Assembly: GCA_017306715.1 (NCBI GenBank)
Contig: JAFKHV010000026.1
Location: forward strand, 1-48,186
Origin: Legionella sp.
GTDB lineage: Bacteria > Pseudomonadota > Gammaproteobacteria > Legionellales > Legionellaceae
Length of the DNA: 48,186 nucleotides
Direction of reading: 5' to 3'
The number at the start of each line of letters is the position of its first letter. The stretch's first letter is position 1. Positions 33,941 through 42,888 of this stretch are shown here, piece by piece. The position numbers and the translations under genes are program-made. The notes beneath the pieces were generated by a model, which was given only the letters and a program-made list of their open reading frames with translations, ran no database searches and was not told the DNA's origin.

Positions 33941-34900
33941 TCAAATCGTTGAGGACTGTGCTAAATCAAAATTATCTTCAGAAGTTGTGCTTAATGTTTT
34001 TTCATTTTGCGATCTGATTTTAAGCACTGCTTTACATCCAGGGGAATAACTGTCAAATAAACCACAGAATAATAGCTCAGGGGTACGCTCATTAATGCTG
34101 CGATTATATTCCTCGTGACTTTTTCTAACTAAAATCTGCCCCCAATCTTTGGGGTGATTTGAACTGTTGGCGTCGGTATCAAGTTGAGCGCTTGTATTCC
34201 TTCGCTCTGCGATGGCTTCTTTAATCTCCTCAACTGTTGTTTTGAGGGCCGCAGTAATTTTTTCTTGAGAATTTGCTAAGAGTGCCTTTATAGCTTCAAC
34301 CGGCATGGTGCTTAACTGTTTACCAAAATCTACTCTGGGGGCATTGGCATATATATGGGACTCGGGGGTACAGCTTGCGGTATATTTAAAAAACCCCGGA
34401 GCAACATAATGGCGCTCATTGTATAAGACCTCTGCTCTGCTGAGTCCACGATATACTTGATCGCGTAAGCAACGGCTATTGATAATATCTGTGTAGGATT
34501 CAGTCACCGTGTTAATTGATAAAGCGGGCCAATTTTTAGATTCAACATAATGTTTATAAAAATATTGCGCAAAAATGCCTTCGACAATAATCACTTGAGT
34601 CGGGTTGACTTTCTCTGTGCCCTTAGAGCGATTACTTTCAAAATTAAAAATGGGTTTATTAATGGGGATGTTATTTTTTAAAGCAGACAACTGTTCGAAA
34701 AGCTTTTCAAGGTCAAGCATTTCCGGAGTATCGAAGATGGTATTGAGGCGATATTCTTTTGCATCACGTCCCTCTGGGCGTTCCTTAAAGTAATCATCCA
34801 TGTTAATGATAACAGCATCATCCTGATATTCGTCTTTTAAAGCTTGAGATAAACTGGTTTTTCCTGCTCCTGATTGTCCACCTATAAATAAAAATATCAT
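33941..34900 (-). CDS. Uridine-kinase-like P-loop protein with C-terminal extension
   Basis: ATG at 34900 has GAGGG 6 bases upstream, so it is preferred to the far 5' ATG at 34954; the product is 319 residues. It carries a Walker A GGQSGAGKTSLS, a DDYF element after the next strand (VIINMDDYFKE), FDTPEMLDLEKL, and VIIVEGIFA, and later RCLRDQVYRGLS. This order matches uridine kinase and related NMP/phosphoribulokinase-like enzymes, which are about 210 residues. The rest, from about 230, is a polar extension with a Ser/Thr/Glu-rich tail. An unusual kinase or a candidate effector is possible. Zeta-toxin-like phosphotransferases share the P-loop layout but fit the later motifs less well. Confidence 0.7.
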   Translation of the reverse strand: MIFLFIGGQSGAGKTSLSQALKDEYQDDAVIINMDDYFKERPEGRDAKEYRLNTIFDTPEMLDLEKLFEQLSALKNNIPINKPIFNFESNRSKGTEKVNPTQVIIVEGIFAQYFYKHYVESKNWPALSINTVTESYTDIINSRCLRDQVYRGLSRAEVLYNERHYVAPGFFKYTASCTPESHIYANAPRVDFGKQLSTMPVEAIKALLANSQEKITAALKTTVEEIKEAIAERRNTSAQLDTDANSSNHPKDWGQILVRKSHEEYNRSINERTPELLFCGLFDSYSPGCKAVLKIRSQNEKTLSTTSEDNFDLAQSSTI

Positions 34901-35255
34901 CGGATCCCTCAATGAAAAAAAATCATTATATATTTTATTTGCGCACAACATCAATTAAAAATTCAGCCTAATCATGTTTTGATATCTTTAAAAATATAAA
35001 GTGTTAAAACACAGAAAAGGGAGGAAGTGCAACTGGAGCAGAGACACCATGAATGTTCTTTTGTAACAAGATTGTCAATTTTTATACGGAAAAGTCTTTA
35101 TTTTAGTCAGAAAAAGTCTATTCTTTAAATTAATGGCGATGAAATTCCCACGGTTGAGTAAATAAACAGCAATGATGTTTCAGGCAAATGGCCCTCGCTT
35201 TATTGGTGCATCAAATTTATTCTAATTAAGTAAAATAATTAAATGTAGGTGCGAT
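34901..35255. other. AT-rich intergenic region between divergent genes
   Basis: About 355 bases between divergent genes. Only very short open frames are present (for example 17 codons near 35172) without convincing ribosome sites. No repeat or strong hairpin was seen. It must hold the promoters for the kinase-like gene on the left and the APH-like gene on the right. Confidence 0.6.
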
Positions 35256-36254
35256 ATGGAATCAGAAATACCCCTATCTTTAGCTTACTTCTTAAAAGCG
35301 AATTTAAATTATCAAGAACCCATTTTAGAAAAAGTTTCTGAAAATCAAAATGGTGCGGTATATATTGTCAGTGATATTGGTGAAAAAAAATGCGTCATTA
35401 AATTACTGAATGCCAATAATCTCTGTAAAGCTTATAGTAGTAATCGTTCTTTAGAAGAATTGGAGAAATTTTTCACCATGTATCTGGCACTTTACAGCCA
35501 AATTTTACAAGATTTCCCTGTACCTAAAGTAATTCGGGTTCATGATAATTATGTTCAAAGACATGAGAATTATATTTTTTATCTCACATCATTTATTAAT
35601 GGAGATACCCGCGATTTAAAAATAATTGATTTAAATCAAAAACTTAAAATTGCTAAATTTTTATCACAGATACATCAATTTGATGTTAGCTCCTATCAAA
35701 CAAACTATTGGAACATTAAAATTCAAGGTCTTGCAGCAATTTGGGAGCAATTGACTACCAGTGAGCTGCCATTGGCAGTTGAAGGATTGGCTGCAAAATT
35801 TGTTGATAACGACGCACTCCCCTTATTTATCCGTAAAATATGCTCTGAAGCTACTCCCGATGCAATCGTGTCACAAGGTGCGGAGCTCAGCTTGGTTCAT
35901 ACAGATATTAAACCTAAAAATGTTTTGTGGGATGACCAACAGATATACGTGCTGGATTGGGAAGATATGTGTCTGGCACGGCCCGAGATTGAATTTGTAG
36001 AAACAGTAACCAGCTGGGCAGTGATTAAAGAACATCATCGATTTACTTTGGATCGTACCCTTGCCGTGCAATTTAAAGATGCTTACAACCGCAAAATTTC
36101 AATTTCTGAGATCGATATCCTATTATCTGGTGCAAAATGGGTCGCATGGATTGTCTCTTGTATGAAGTTGAATCAGACTGAGCCAATGGCGCGAGCATTT
36201 TTGATGCTTCATCTATTTCAGAGAAATTATGATTTTCTGTTGAGTCTTAAATGA
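35256..36254 (+). CDS. APH/choline kinase-family phosphotransferase
   Basis: A 332-residue protein with the aminoglycoside phosphotransferase fold. A Lys in KKCVIKLLN corresponds to the ATP-binding lysine, the catalytic loop is LVHTDIKPKNVLWDD with the Asp base and Asn metal ligand, and VLDWEDMCLARPEIEF holds the Mg-binding Asp. Related enzymes phosphorylate antibiotics, choline, homoserine or sugars; nothing here fixes the substrate. The stop overlaps the start of the transporter gene in ATGA, so the two are translationally coupled and probably handle the same compound. Confidence 0.85.
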   Translation: MESEIPLSLAYFLKANLNYQEPILEKVSENQNGAVYIVSDIGEKKCVIKLLNANNLCKAYSSNRSLEELEKFFTMYLALYSQILQDFPVPKVIRVHDNYVQRHENYIFYLTSFINGDTRDLKIIDLNQKLKIAKFLSQIHQFDVSSYQTNYWNIKIQGLAAIWEQLTTSELPLAVEGLAAKFVDNDALPLFIRKICSEATPDAIVSQGAELSLVHTDIKPKNVLWDDQQIYVLDWEDMCLARPEIEFVETVTSWAVIKEHHRFTLDRTLAVQFKDAYNRKISISEIDILLSGAKWVAWIVSCMKLNQTEPMARAFLMLHLFQRNYDFLLSLK

Positions 36255-37492
36255 CAGGCAAGTTGCCCATAGGTAAAAAAAGATTTCTCGTTGTCTGGTC
36301 AAGCCACACGTTTCTGATCATTATATTGAAGCTTTATGGCTTCATTGTGATTAATTTACTGTTGCAAGAGTTTATTACTCCTGCTCAGTACCCAATTTAT
36401 GGTGGTTTTAGCTACTTAATTGTCATAGGTTTATTATTGATAATCCCAAGTATCCTTAGAAAAAGAACGGTCATCTGGTCTTTAAATATTTGTTTGTATA
36501 TTTGTGGCATTATATTTTTACTTTTGTGGATTTATTCGACTGTCTATTCTAATACCTTAACTTTTTTAGTTTTAGGCCTTACGTTTTTTCTTTTTATGGG
36601 AGCACTAGAAAGCGTTTTTTTTGACCGATTTGTTTCCGCGTATTGCTCTATTGATGATCTGCCTTTTGCAATATCCTGGACCAGACAAGCAAACACTTTC
36701 GCGTACATCATCAGTCCGCTACTTGGTGGATTTATTTATGAAAAAATTTCCATAGCCTATCTTTTAGGGATCGGGATTGGAGTTTTATTGTGGTATCGTG
36801 CAACATTATTTTTATTACCAAGCGTCAATCCCATGTTGGCAGCTCATCAACAGCCCTCAACGCTCCAGATGAGTGGTTTAATACGGAATAATCAGCAATT
36901 TTTATATTTATTTTCCTTAAATTTTTTTTGGTTAGGTATTGTCTCGATAATGCTTATCCCTTATCTGCAAATTAATTTTTCTGTAAACCAGATTGGGATC
37001 ATCCTCAGTTGCGCAGGGCTTGGATTATTAGTGGGTAATGCTGGCGCAACCAGACTGGTGCAAAAATTAAAATTTATTGAAATTTATCGTCTATGTGCCT
37101 CTTTATTCGTTCTCTTTTTGTGTGCTTTCGTTTTGGCCAGCAGGATGTATCTTCCCTCGTGTATTTTAATATTTAGCGGCAGTTTAATAAGTTCATTTGC
37201 TTATGTGAGCGCACAATTTTTTTTACAAAAGGAAGTTGATTCCGCTGATTTAGTAACTTTTTACGCGCTGCGTAATCTCATGAATGCGGGAATAACTCTG
37301 GTTATGTTTATTCTTTTATGGCTTTTTCTAACGTCTGGTGTTGGCTTATGGATTAAAGTTCAATTCCACCTGCATGAATACCACCTTTTTTCCTTATTTT
37401 TTATTTTTTTAGCGATACTTGCTTCTCTAGGTTATTATTTATTAGCATATACGGATGTTAAGGCTCAGAAACCGGGGCGCGGGCTAGATTAG
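36251..37492 (+). CDS. MFS transporter
   Basis: A 413-residue polytopic membrane protein with about 12 hydrophobic segments in two halves. A loop with DRFVSAYCSIDDLPFAISWT after the fourth segment and a long central cytoplasmic loop (NPMLAAHQQPSTLQ) fit a major facilitator carrier. Substrate direction is unknown. It starts inside the last codons of the kinase gene (ATGA), and its 3' end overlaps the convergent amidase gene by 35 bases. Confidence 0.85.
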   Translation: MTGKLPIGKKRFLVVWSSHTFLIIILKLYGFIVINLLLQEFITPAQYPIYGGFSYLIVIGLLLIIPSILRKRTVIWSLNICLYICGIIFLLLWIYSTVYSNTLTFLVLGLTFFLFMGALESVFFDRFVSAYCSIDDLPFAISWTRQANTFAYIISPLLGGFIYEKISIAYLLGIGIGVLLWYRATLFLLPSVNPMLAAHQQPSTLQMSGLIRNNQQFLYLFSLNFFWLGIVSIMLIPYLQINFSVNQIGIILSCAGLGLLVGNAGATRLVQKLKFIEIYRLCASLFVLFLCAFVLASRMYLPSCILIFSGSLISSFAYVSAQFFLQKEVDSADLVTFYALRNLMNAGITLVMFILLWLFLTSGVGLWIKVQFHLHEYHLFSLFFIFLAILASLGYYLLAYTDVKAQKPGRGLD

Positions 37493-38138
37493 TGTCCGAT
37501 AAACGATGTACTTTGTCGACAAATGTAGGGCCCGGATCAGTTTTATCGGTTTGATAAGCAGGGTCTTTTTCAAGCCATAATGGTGAATTTTTAAATTTTA
37601 AATAATCATTATGACCAATCAAGTAATTAATATTTGGATATTTCTTTTTTAGATAACACGTCAGAAAGGCATTTGCGCGAACCTGAGCTGGTGTCAAATC
37701 ATCAATACTGTCTTTACCGCCAATATTTTCAATACCAATAGCGTAATGGTTTAACCCAATAACATGCCGGGCCATCCAATCGTCAGGCATTAGTTGGTAA
37801 ATTGCCCCATCCCGATCAACCACATAATGACTGGATACATTAAGTAAACCTGGTAATTCCTTTGTTCGTGGTGAATTCGTTGGAAAAGTAGGGGAGTTAA
37901 AAACACGTAAGGTGTTCTCTAAAGAAGGAATGCATGTCCAGTGAAGTACAATCATTCTCGGTTCAATTTTCACCGATTTTTTAATACCATAATGCTGTTG
38001 TTGATACTCCTGAGTTAAGTGAATGCGTTCTTGATTAAAAATAATGGGGCGCTGCTGAATCAGCATTTTTTTCTCACAGTCAAATGAAAAGCAGCTATGA
38101 GTTATACTTAAAAGCACTATCCCTATAAATTTATTCAT
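37458..38138 (-). CDS. Exported N-acetylmuramoyl-L-alanine amidase (Amidase_2, AmpD-like)
   Basis: A 226-residue zinc amidase with a signal peptide (MNKFIGIVLLSITHSCFSFD). Zinc ligands are visible in MIVLHWT (His), LIGHNDY (His) and KTDPGPTF (Asp), the last also containing the Lys of the AmpD active site. The catalytic Glu is in YAIGIENIGG. It should cut the amide between muramic acid and the stem peptide; unlike cytoplasmic AmpD it is predicted to be periplasmic. It overlaps the upstream MltA-like gene by four bases, so both are made from one transcript. Confidence 0.92.
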   Translation of the reverse strand: MNKFIGIVLLSITHSCFSFDCEKKMLIQQRPIIFNQERIHLTQEYQQQHYGIKKSVKIEPRMIVLHWTCIPSLENTLRVFNSPTFPTNSPRTKELPGLLNVSSHYVVDRDGAIYQLMPDDWMARHVIGLNHYAIGIENIGGKDSIDDLTPAQVRANAFLTCYLKKKYPNINYLIGHNDYLKFKNSPLWLEKDPAYQTDKTDPGPTFVDKVHRLSDTNLARAPVSEP

Positions 38139-39196
38139 TTCACCACCAGGAAATAAGCTTGAACATAATCAGGCAAATGTTTATTAGCTTGAGCAAAAGC
38201 CTGTACATTCGCATAGCTGCCGCTAAGATAGTCCACCTGATATTGATTATTAGCAAATGCACCACCCGTATCGGCTAAAATACCCATGCGACTTTCAGTA
38301 ATATTTTGCGCATTATGATATTGCACCATTAATAGTTTTCCTAAGCCAAAATGAGTTAAATCACCGGCAAAAGTAGTCAGCGGTTGCACAGTAATTTTAT
38401 GATATGCATCTTTGCCATAACCTTTTATGCCATGAACTTCTTTGAAATACCAATAACGTTCTTGTGCGTAAGGCGCGCGATTTTTGTCATAAGGTACATG
38501 ATTATCACGATGCACATTAAAAATTTTTTCTTTTCCATTCGGAAAAACCGCTACCAATGTACCTTGTAATAGCGCGGCCTCCAGATCGTCCCGCTTAACA
38601 TAGGCAAGGACAGGGACATCTTTTTGATTTAAGGCGCCTTTTAAGATAGCTTGCTTTCCGTATTGAAAACGTATTAAGTGGGGACTTTTTTCAGCTTCTT
38701 CTATTGATAAATGTGCTTCATCAGGTGGCACCCCATAAATTGGGTAGGAGAATTGTGGTGTTTTACGCGTCTTGGCATGGGCAAGGTGGACATAATATTT
38801 TGTCATCAATATCTTATCCAACGGTATCCGTTTAATGAGCGATTTCGACACATGAACCGTGTTAATTTGTGTACGGTCAGGATACCAGCGATAGAAGTTA
38901 AAATGCTTGCTGACGAATTCCGGATTACTCATTTGGGATTGATGAGCACAAATAAAGGTTAATGTTTCTTTGATTTTAGGCATAGGAACTTTAAATATAT
39001 GACCTTCATGAATTACTTGCGGATCATAGGTCGGTCCGTACTTTAAGTAAGAAAGCGTTTCTTTAGCGGTATTACATAGAGCCTGGGTGTTAATTTTTAA
39101 TGTGCCTATAACGGGTGGGGATGCTGATTTTATATCAGCAGAACAAAAAGCAACTTTAACTGTTAGAAGGAATACAGGTATAAGCCAATATTTCAT
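38135..39196 (-). CDS. MltA-like lytic murein transglycosylase (3D domain)
   Basis: ATG at 39196 is preferred because it gives a signal peptide (MKYWLIPVFLLTVKVAFC); the frame is open to 39280 but would overlap the neighbouring gene. The C-terminal ILADTGGAFANNQYQVDY has the DxGGA motif of the MltA 3D domain, with the likely catalytic Asp, and RKTPQFSYPIYGVPPDEA matches the MltA segment around YPIYxxPP. YYVHLAHA corresponds to the GYYTPVIQA element of MltA, though the Gly is Lys. No lipobox is present, unlike E. coli MltA. It should cleave glycan strands in the periplasm, in concert with the amidase encoded next to it. Confidence 0.82.
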   Translation of the reverse strand: MKYWLIPVFLLTVKVAFCSADIKSASPPVIGTLKINTQALCNTAKETLSYLKYGPTYDPQVIHEGHIFKVPMPKIKETLTFICAHQSQMSNPEFVSKHFNFYRWYPDRTQINTVHVSKSLIKRIPLDKILMTKYYVHLAHAKTRKTPQFSYPIYGVPPDEAHLSIEEAEKSPHLIRFQYGKQAILKGALNQKDVPVLAYVKRDDLEAALLQGTLVAVFPNGKEKIFNVHRDNHVPYDKNRAPYAQERYWYFKEVHGIKGYGKDAYHKITVQPLTTFAGDLTHFGLGKLLMVQYHNAQNITESRMGILADTGGAFANNQYQVDYLSGSYANVQAFAQANKHLPDYVQAYFLVVK

Positions 39197-39240
39197 GGAA
39201 TCAATTAATAAATAAAAACCATAGTACCATAAAAGATTCT

Positions 39241-40371
39241 TTAGAGCATGTTTTGAAAGCCGACAATGAATGCTGCCCATACACCAATTAAAATGTGAGA
39301 AACACTAACGCCCACTAAAGTATGTTGGCGATAGTAAAGCCAACCCCAAAACATCCCAGGAATAAAGGTTATAATGGCAAAACCAGTACTCGTATGCGCA
39401 TGAGCACTGGAGAATAATAGATTTGAAACAAAGATAGCTTCCCATTTTTTACGATTTGCCGAGCCTTCAATTAAATTTTGAAAGGAAGATTGCATGCATC
39501 CCCTTACAATGAACTCTTGGAGAGGGCAAAACAGAGCATAAAAAAACAGGGCAATAAAATAAATAGTCCAATTAAACACTACCCCTTGTTTGAACATGGC
39601 GTCTGGGTCAAAAAGAGGATAGCAACAGAGGCTTGGTATATGGGTAATAGCAAGCCATTTTATTAAGACGATTAATATCATGATTGGGATTGAATAGAGT
39701 ACTGCCTCATAGATATGTTCCGGTGCATTTTTTATACTTAAACCATAATCCTCGCGCGGATAGCCACTTTGTCTTATAACAGAATAAGTCACGACAGCAA
39801 AAATGAAAATCAAGACCAGACTGAGCGCGGTCGTGCTGGGTAATAAATGTTTACTTTTTTCAATAAAACTTAATGAGAGCGCATACAGAGACAGCAATAC
39901 CAGTGCGCGGATTGAAAAAATACTCATAGCAAACTTTCGGCGCAGTACAGCGACCGTGACCTCGTTAATGTGCCGTAATCGTTGCGACAGTTGTTTTCCA
40001 ATTCTACTATCTATCGCGGTGAGGATATCGGCAAATTGTGGATTTTGTTGTAATTGCTCGATATCAAAACGATACATTTTCACCCGCTCCAGGGTTTTAA
40101 CGGAAGCAGAGCGCGCATGGTCATCAACTAATGCCAACTCGCCCACCGTTTCTCCTGCAGGTAACGTTGTTAACACATGAATTCTGGTACCTGAATTTTT
40201 ATAAATTTCTACCGTGCCATCAGCGATGTAGTAAAAACATCGTTCTTTATGGCTTTCGTGAATAAAAACTTTATTTTCATCCAGTTCGATATATTCACCA
40301 ACGTGCATGAGTCGGTGTAATTGTTCAGAATTTAAACCGGATAAGACACAATCAGCTCTGGGTGAAATCAT
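39241..40371 (-). CDS. Cyclic-nucleotide-binding domain fused to CPBP (CAAX/Rce1-like) membrane protease
   Basis: A 376-residue fusion. Residues about 5-130 form a cyclic nucleotide-binding domain with the phosphate-binding cassette GETVGELALVDDHARSAS, including the conserved Glu and Arg. From about 150 there are six to eight membrane segments with the CPBP elements LQEFIVRGCMQ, NLLFSSAHAH and SVSHILIGVW. The first Glu of the usual EExxxR is Gln (QEFIVR), which may reduce protease activity. No DNA-binding domain is present. A second-messenger-controlled membrane protein is inferred. It is upstream of the MltA/amidase pair on the same strand, 44 bases away. Confidence 0.82.
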   Translation of the reverse strand: MISPRADCVLSGLNSEQLHRLMHVGEYIELDENKVFIHESHKERCFYYIADGTVEIYKNSGTRIHVLTTLPAGETVGELALVDDHARSASVKTLERVKMYRFDIEQLQQNPQFADILTAIDSRIGKQLSQRLRHINEVTVAVLRRKFAMSIFSIRALVLLSLYALSLSFIEKSKHLLPSTTALSLVLIFIFAVVTYSVIRQSGYPREDYGLSIKNAPEHIYEAVLYSIPIMILIVLIKWLAITHIPSLCCYPLFDPDAMFKQGVVFNWTIYFIALFFYALFCPLQEFIVRGCMQSSFQNLIEGSANRKKWEAIFVSNLLFSSAHAHTSTGFAIITFIPGMFWGWLYYRQHTLVGVSVSHILIGVWAAFIVGFQNML

Positions 40372-40446
40372 TGTATCTTCCTGATTTTAGATATATTTAG
40401 TGTAGTAGCTGATAATCAATATGCCAAATTGTTAATGTTTCTTTAT

Positions 40447-41424
40447 TCAAATAGGAGGCCTACTGTTTTCATTTTCGGATAAAGAATTTAAATCTTGAAT
40501 TACTCGTTTTAACTTGTAAACAAAATATTCCTCACTAACCTGATTAACATTAAGAATGCCAATCTTAGATCCTATATGCTGCAGCCACCTTTCGGTTTCG
40601 CCGGTAAAGGGAAATTTATAGGAATTATTAATCGTATTTAAAGCCGTTTTAAAGTAAAAAAATGTATATACTAAAACCAATAAAACTAAAGCTGCTGATG
40701 TAATTATTCTGGTATAACCCAGCCATTCATCATTTCTGTCTCTTTGATTTAATGATTCTTCTTTTCTATTGATTACCTGTTTTATTTCTTGCTCATTTCT
40801 AGATAAAGCGTTGATAAGCAAGTCTAAAGAAAATCGAGCCGAATGGTCTTGAGAGGCATACTGATATTGACGGAGCTCTTTTTCATAAGTGAGTTCCTCA
40901 ATAGCCGCATATTGCTGACAATAAGAATCCAAAATCGTGCGACAACTTTGCTCCTGCACACGGGAAGAATACTTAGGTGTATGACAAACATAGGGATATA
41001 AATGCAATGGAGTATTCTCAAGACAGTTGCTAGTATCCCACTGTTCGTAAGCTTCATTTTTTTTATACCAATATTTTTTTAAGAGATTTTCATAATGCTC
41101 ATCAATCTCATTTTTTTCAATCGAACCAATGAATAAATTATGTTTAAAATGAGCGATCATTTTTTGCAGATGGCTTCGTTTTGTAAGGAGGTGTTGATGT
41201 TCTAACTCTACTTTTTGTAATTGCTTTAAATATTTTTGGTCAAGCTCCTGAAAAATTGCATGGATCATACTTGGATCGGTGATCCCTAAATAAATGGTAC
41301 CAATAATAATGACGGAGCTAATCATTAAATTACCATAAATTTTGGTTTTTTGCTCTTGGGCTTTGTTTAAAAAATTAAGACAATGTTGCAAATCTTGTAG
41401 TAGAGCTTCTGTTCGTCCGGTCAT
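40447..41424 (-). CDS. Hypothetical two-TM coiled-coil protein
   Basis: A 325-residue protein with two membrane segments, near residues 27-46 (NLMISSVIIIGTIYLGI) and 242-262 (IITSAALVLLVLVYTFFYF). Between them is a charged domain of about 195 residues with coiled-coil character and seven aromatic/Cys-rich positions (SNCLENTPLHLYPYVCHTP, QEQSCRTILDSYCQQY), possibly periplasmic with disulfides. No family is recognised. It is followed upstream by ndh on the same strand with a 24-base gap, so it may belong to the ndh transcript. Confidence 0.72.
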   Translation of the reverse strand: MTGRTEALLQDLQHCLNFLNKAQEQKTKIYGNLMISSVIIIGTIYLGITDPSMIHAIFQELDQKYLKQLQKVELEHQHLLTKRSHLQKMIAHFKHNLFIGSIEKNEIDEHYENLLKKYWYKKNEAYEQWDTSNCLENTPLHLYPYVCHTPKYSSRVQEQSCRTILDSYCQQYAAIEELTYEKELRQYQYASQDHSARFSLDLLINALSRNEQEIKQVINRKEESLNQRDRNDEWLGYTRIITSAALVLLVLVYTFFYFKTALNTINNSYKFPFTGETERWLQHIGSKIGILNVNQVSEEYFVYKLKRVIQDLNSLSENENSRPPI

Positions 41425-41448
41425 GATTCTTGACTCGTAATCACCACA

Positions 41449-42768
41449 TTAATGAAGTTTAATCTCTGGCCGTTGTTTTTTCATTAAAAAATCAATCACA
41501 GTGCTCAAGAAAACATATTTTGTGCCTTTTATGAGTAGCAAGTGTTTTTTATACAATGACCAGTAGGTAAAACGAGCAAATAGTCCTTTGAGGAAAAAAT
41601 TTTGCGTCAGCCGACTCATAATGACGCCAACCGCATTATGTGGGCTTAAACTGATGAGTGAGCCATAATCTTTATAAATAAATGGTAAGATGGGTTTTCC
41701 TTGTAACAATCTTGGTATGGATTGAGACAATAATATAGCCTGTTGATGGGCTGCCTGGGCACGAGGTGGTACGTTATATGCATTTCCTTCCTGGTCTGTC
41801 TGTGGACAGCTAGCACAGTCACCAAAAGCAAAAACATTGGGATCGCGTGTCGTTTGCAGGTGTTGGTTCACGCAGAATTGATAGAGTTTATTCATTTCCA
41901 AGTCGTGTTTAACTTTATAGTTGTTGGCTTTTACACCCGCAGCCCAGACTGTAATTGAAGAATCGATGAATTGTTGGGTACTTGTTTTAAGGCCTTTATT
42001 CGTTACTTCATTTATTTGCGTCCCTAAAATAATATTAATATTATTTTTCAACAGATACTCAGTCGCTTGTCTGGAAACCCGCTCGGGTAACATGCTTAAC
42101 AAACGGGGTGCGGAATCAATGACCGTAATCTGAAAAGGGGAGTCGTCTTTGCTTTTTACGCCCTTACCTAAATATTTAAATGTATGTGTAAGAGCAAAAT
42201 TTAATTCTGCTGCGAGTTCTGCACCTGTAGCGCCACCACCAATAATATTAATTTGAATTTTATGGTCTTGCGCGGGATGAAGCTGATTTTTTTTGATTAC
42301 TTCTTGCATAATCACTTGATGAAAAAGTTCTGCCTGGGCTAAATCATCGAGTAAAAGACAATGTTCTCTAACTCCTGGAATATTAAAATCATTTACTTGA
42401 CTGCCGGTAGCTAGAATAAGTAAATCATAATTTATTTTCGTGGTTTTAACGTGATTTTCACCGTCTAATTGGCATGGATAAATGTTAATCCATTTTTCTT
42501 TATGATTAATTTCCTCTAAAGTTGCATAGTGGTATTGAAAACCATGCTGGTAGGCATATGAAATGTAATCAATCTCATCCTGATAAGAATTGAAGGTTCC
42601 TGCGGCAACCTCGTGGAGCAGAGGCTTCCATAGATGCTTTAGCTGACGGTCGACAAGAATCACATCTAAAGAATATTTTTTTGCGACACGACATAAGCGA
42701 ACAACAAGCTCAAGCCCGCCAGCACCACCACCAATAATCACAATTTGTTTACGTGGAAAATTCATCAT
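41449..42768 (-). CDS. ndh: NADH:quinone oxidoreductase type II (NDH-2)
   Basis: A 439-residue flavoprotein that passes electrons from NADH to ubiquinone without pumping protons. The FAD-binding motif is IVIIGGGAGGLELVVRL, the NAD-binding motif INIIGGGATGAELAAEL, and the second FAD element VFAFGDCASCPQ. The quinone-site segment PPRAQAAHQQA is present, and WKPLLHEVAAGT is typical. The C-terminus is amphipathic for membrane attachment. AGGGG lies a few bases before the start, and a small hairpin sits just upstream (42776-42796). Confidence 0.95.
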   Translation of the reverse strand: MMNFPRKQIVIIGGGAGGLELVVRLCRVAKKYSLDVILVDRQLKHLWKPLLHEVAAGTFNSYQDEIDYISYAYQHGFQYHYATLEEINHKEKWINIYPCQLDGENHVKTTKINYDLLILATGSQVNDFNIPGVREHCLLLDDLAQAELFHQVIMQEVIKKNQLHPAQDHKIQINIIGGGATGAELAAELNFALTHTFKYLGKGVKSKDDSPFQITVIDSAPRLLSMLPERVSRQATEYLLKNNINIILGTQINEVTNKGLKTSTQQFIDSSITVWAAGVKANNYKVKHDLEMNKLYQFCVNQHLQTTRDPNVFAFGDCASCPQTDQEGNAYNVPPRAQAAHQQAILLSQSIPRLLQGKPILPFIYKDYGSLISLSPHNAVGVIMSRLTQNFFLKGLFARFTYWSLYKKHLLLIKGTKYVFLSTVIDFLMKKQRPEIKLH

Positions 42769-42775
42769 TGCCCCT

Positions 42776-42796
42776 GCTACAAGTTTGGCTTGTAGC
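42776..42796 (-). promoter_or_regulatory. Hairpin in the ndh leader next to the ribosome site
   Basis: GCTACAAG and CTTGTAGC form a perfect 8-bp stem with a 5-base loop whose edge is adjacent to AGGGG, the probable ndh ribosome site. It could affect translation initiation or be a remnant terminator of the upstream gene. Confidence 0.4.
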
Positions 42797-42888
42797 CTCC
42801 CTTATAGGTCTATGAATAAATTATACCTTGGCGAGAACCGTTGAGCCAGCATGGCAGGGCATAAATTGAACTTTATACCCTGAGATTT

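Noticed and set aside
36251..37492. Mobile resistance island around the kinase/MFS pair
   Set aside because: No transposase, integrase or flanking repeats were seen, and base composition resembles the surroundings.
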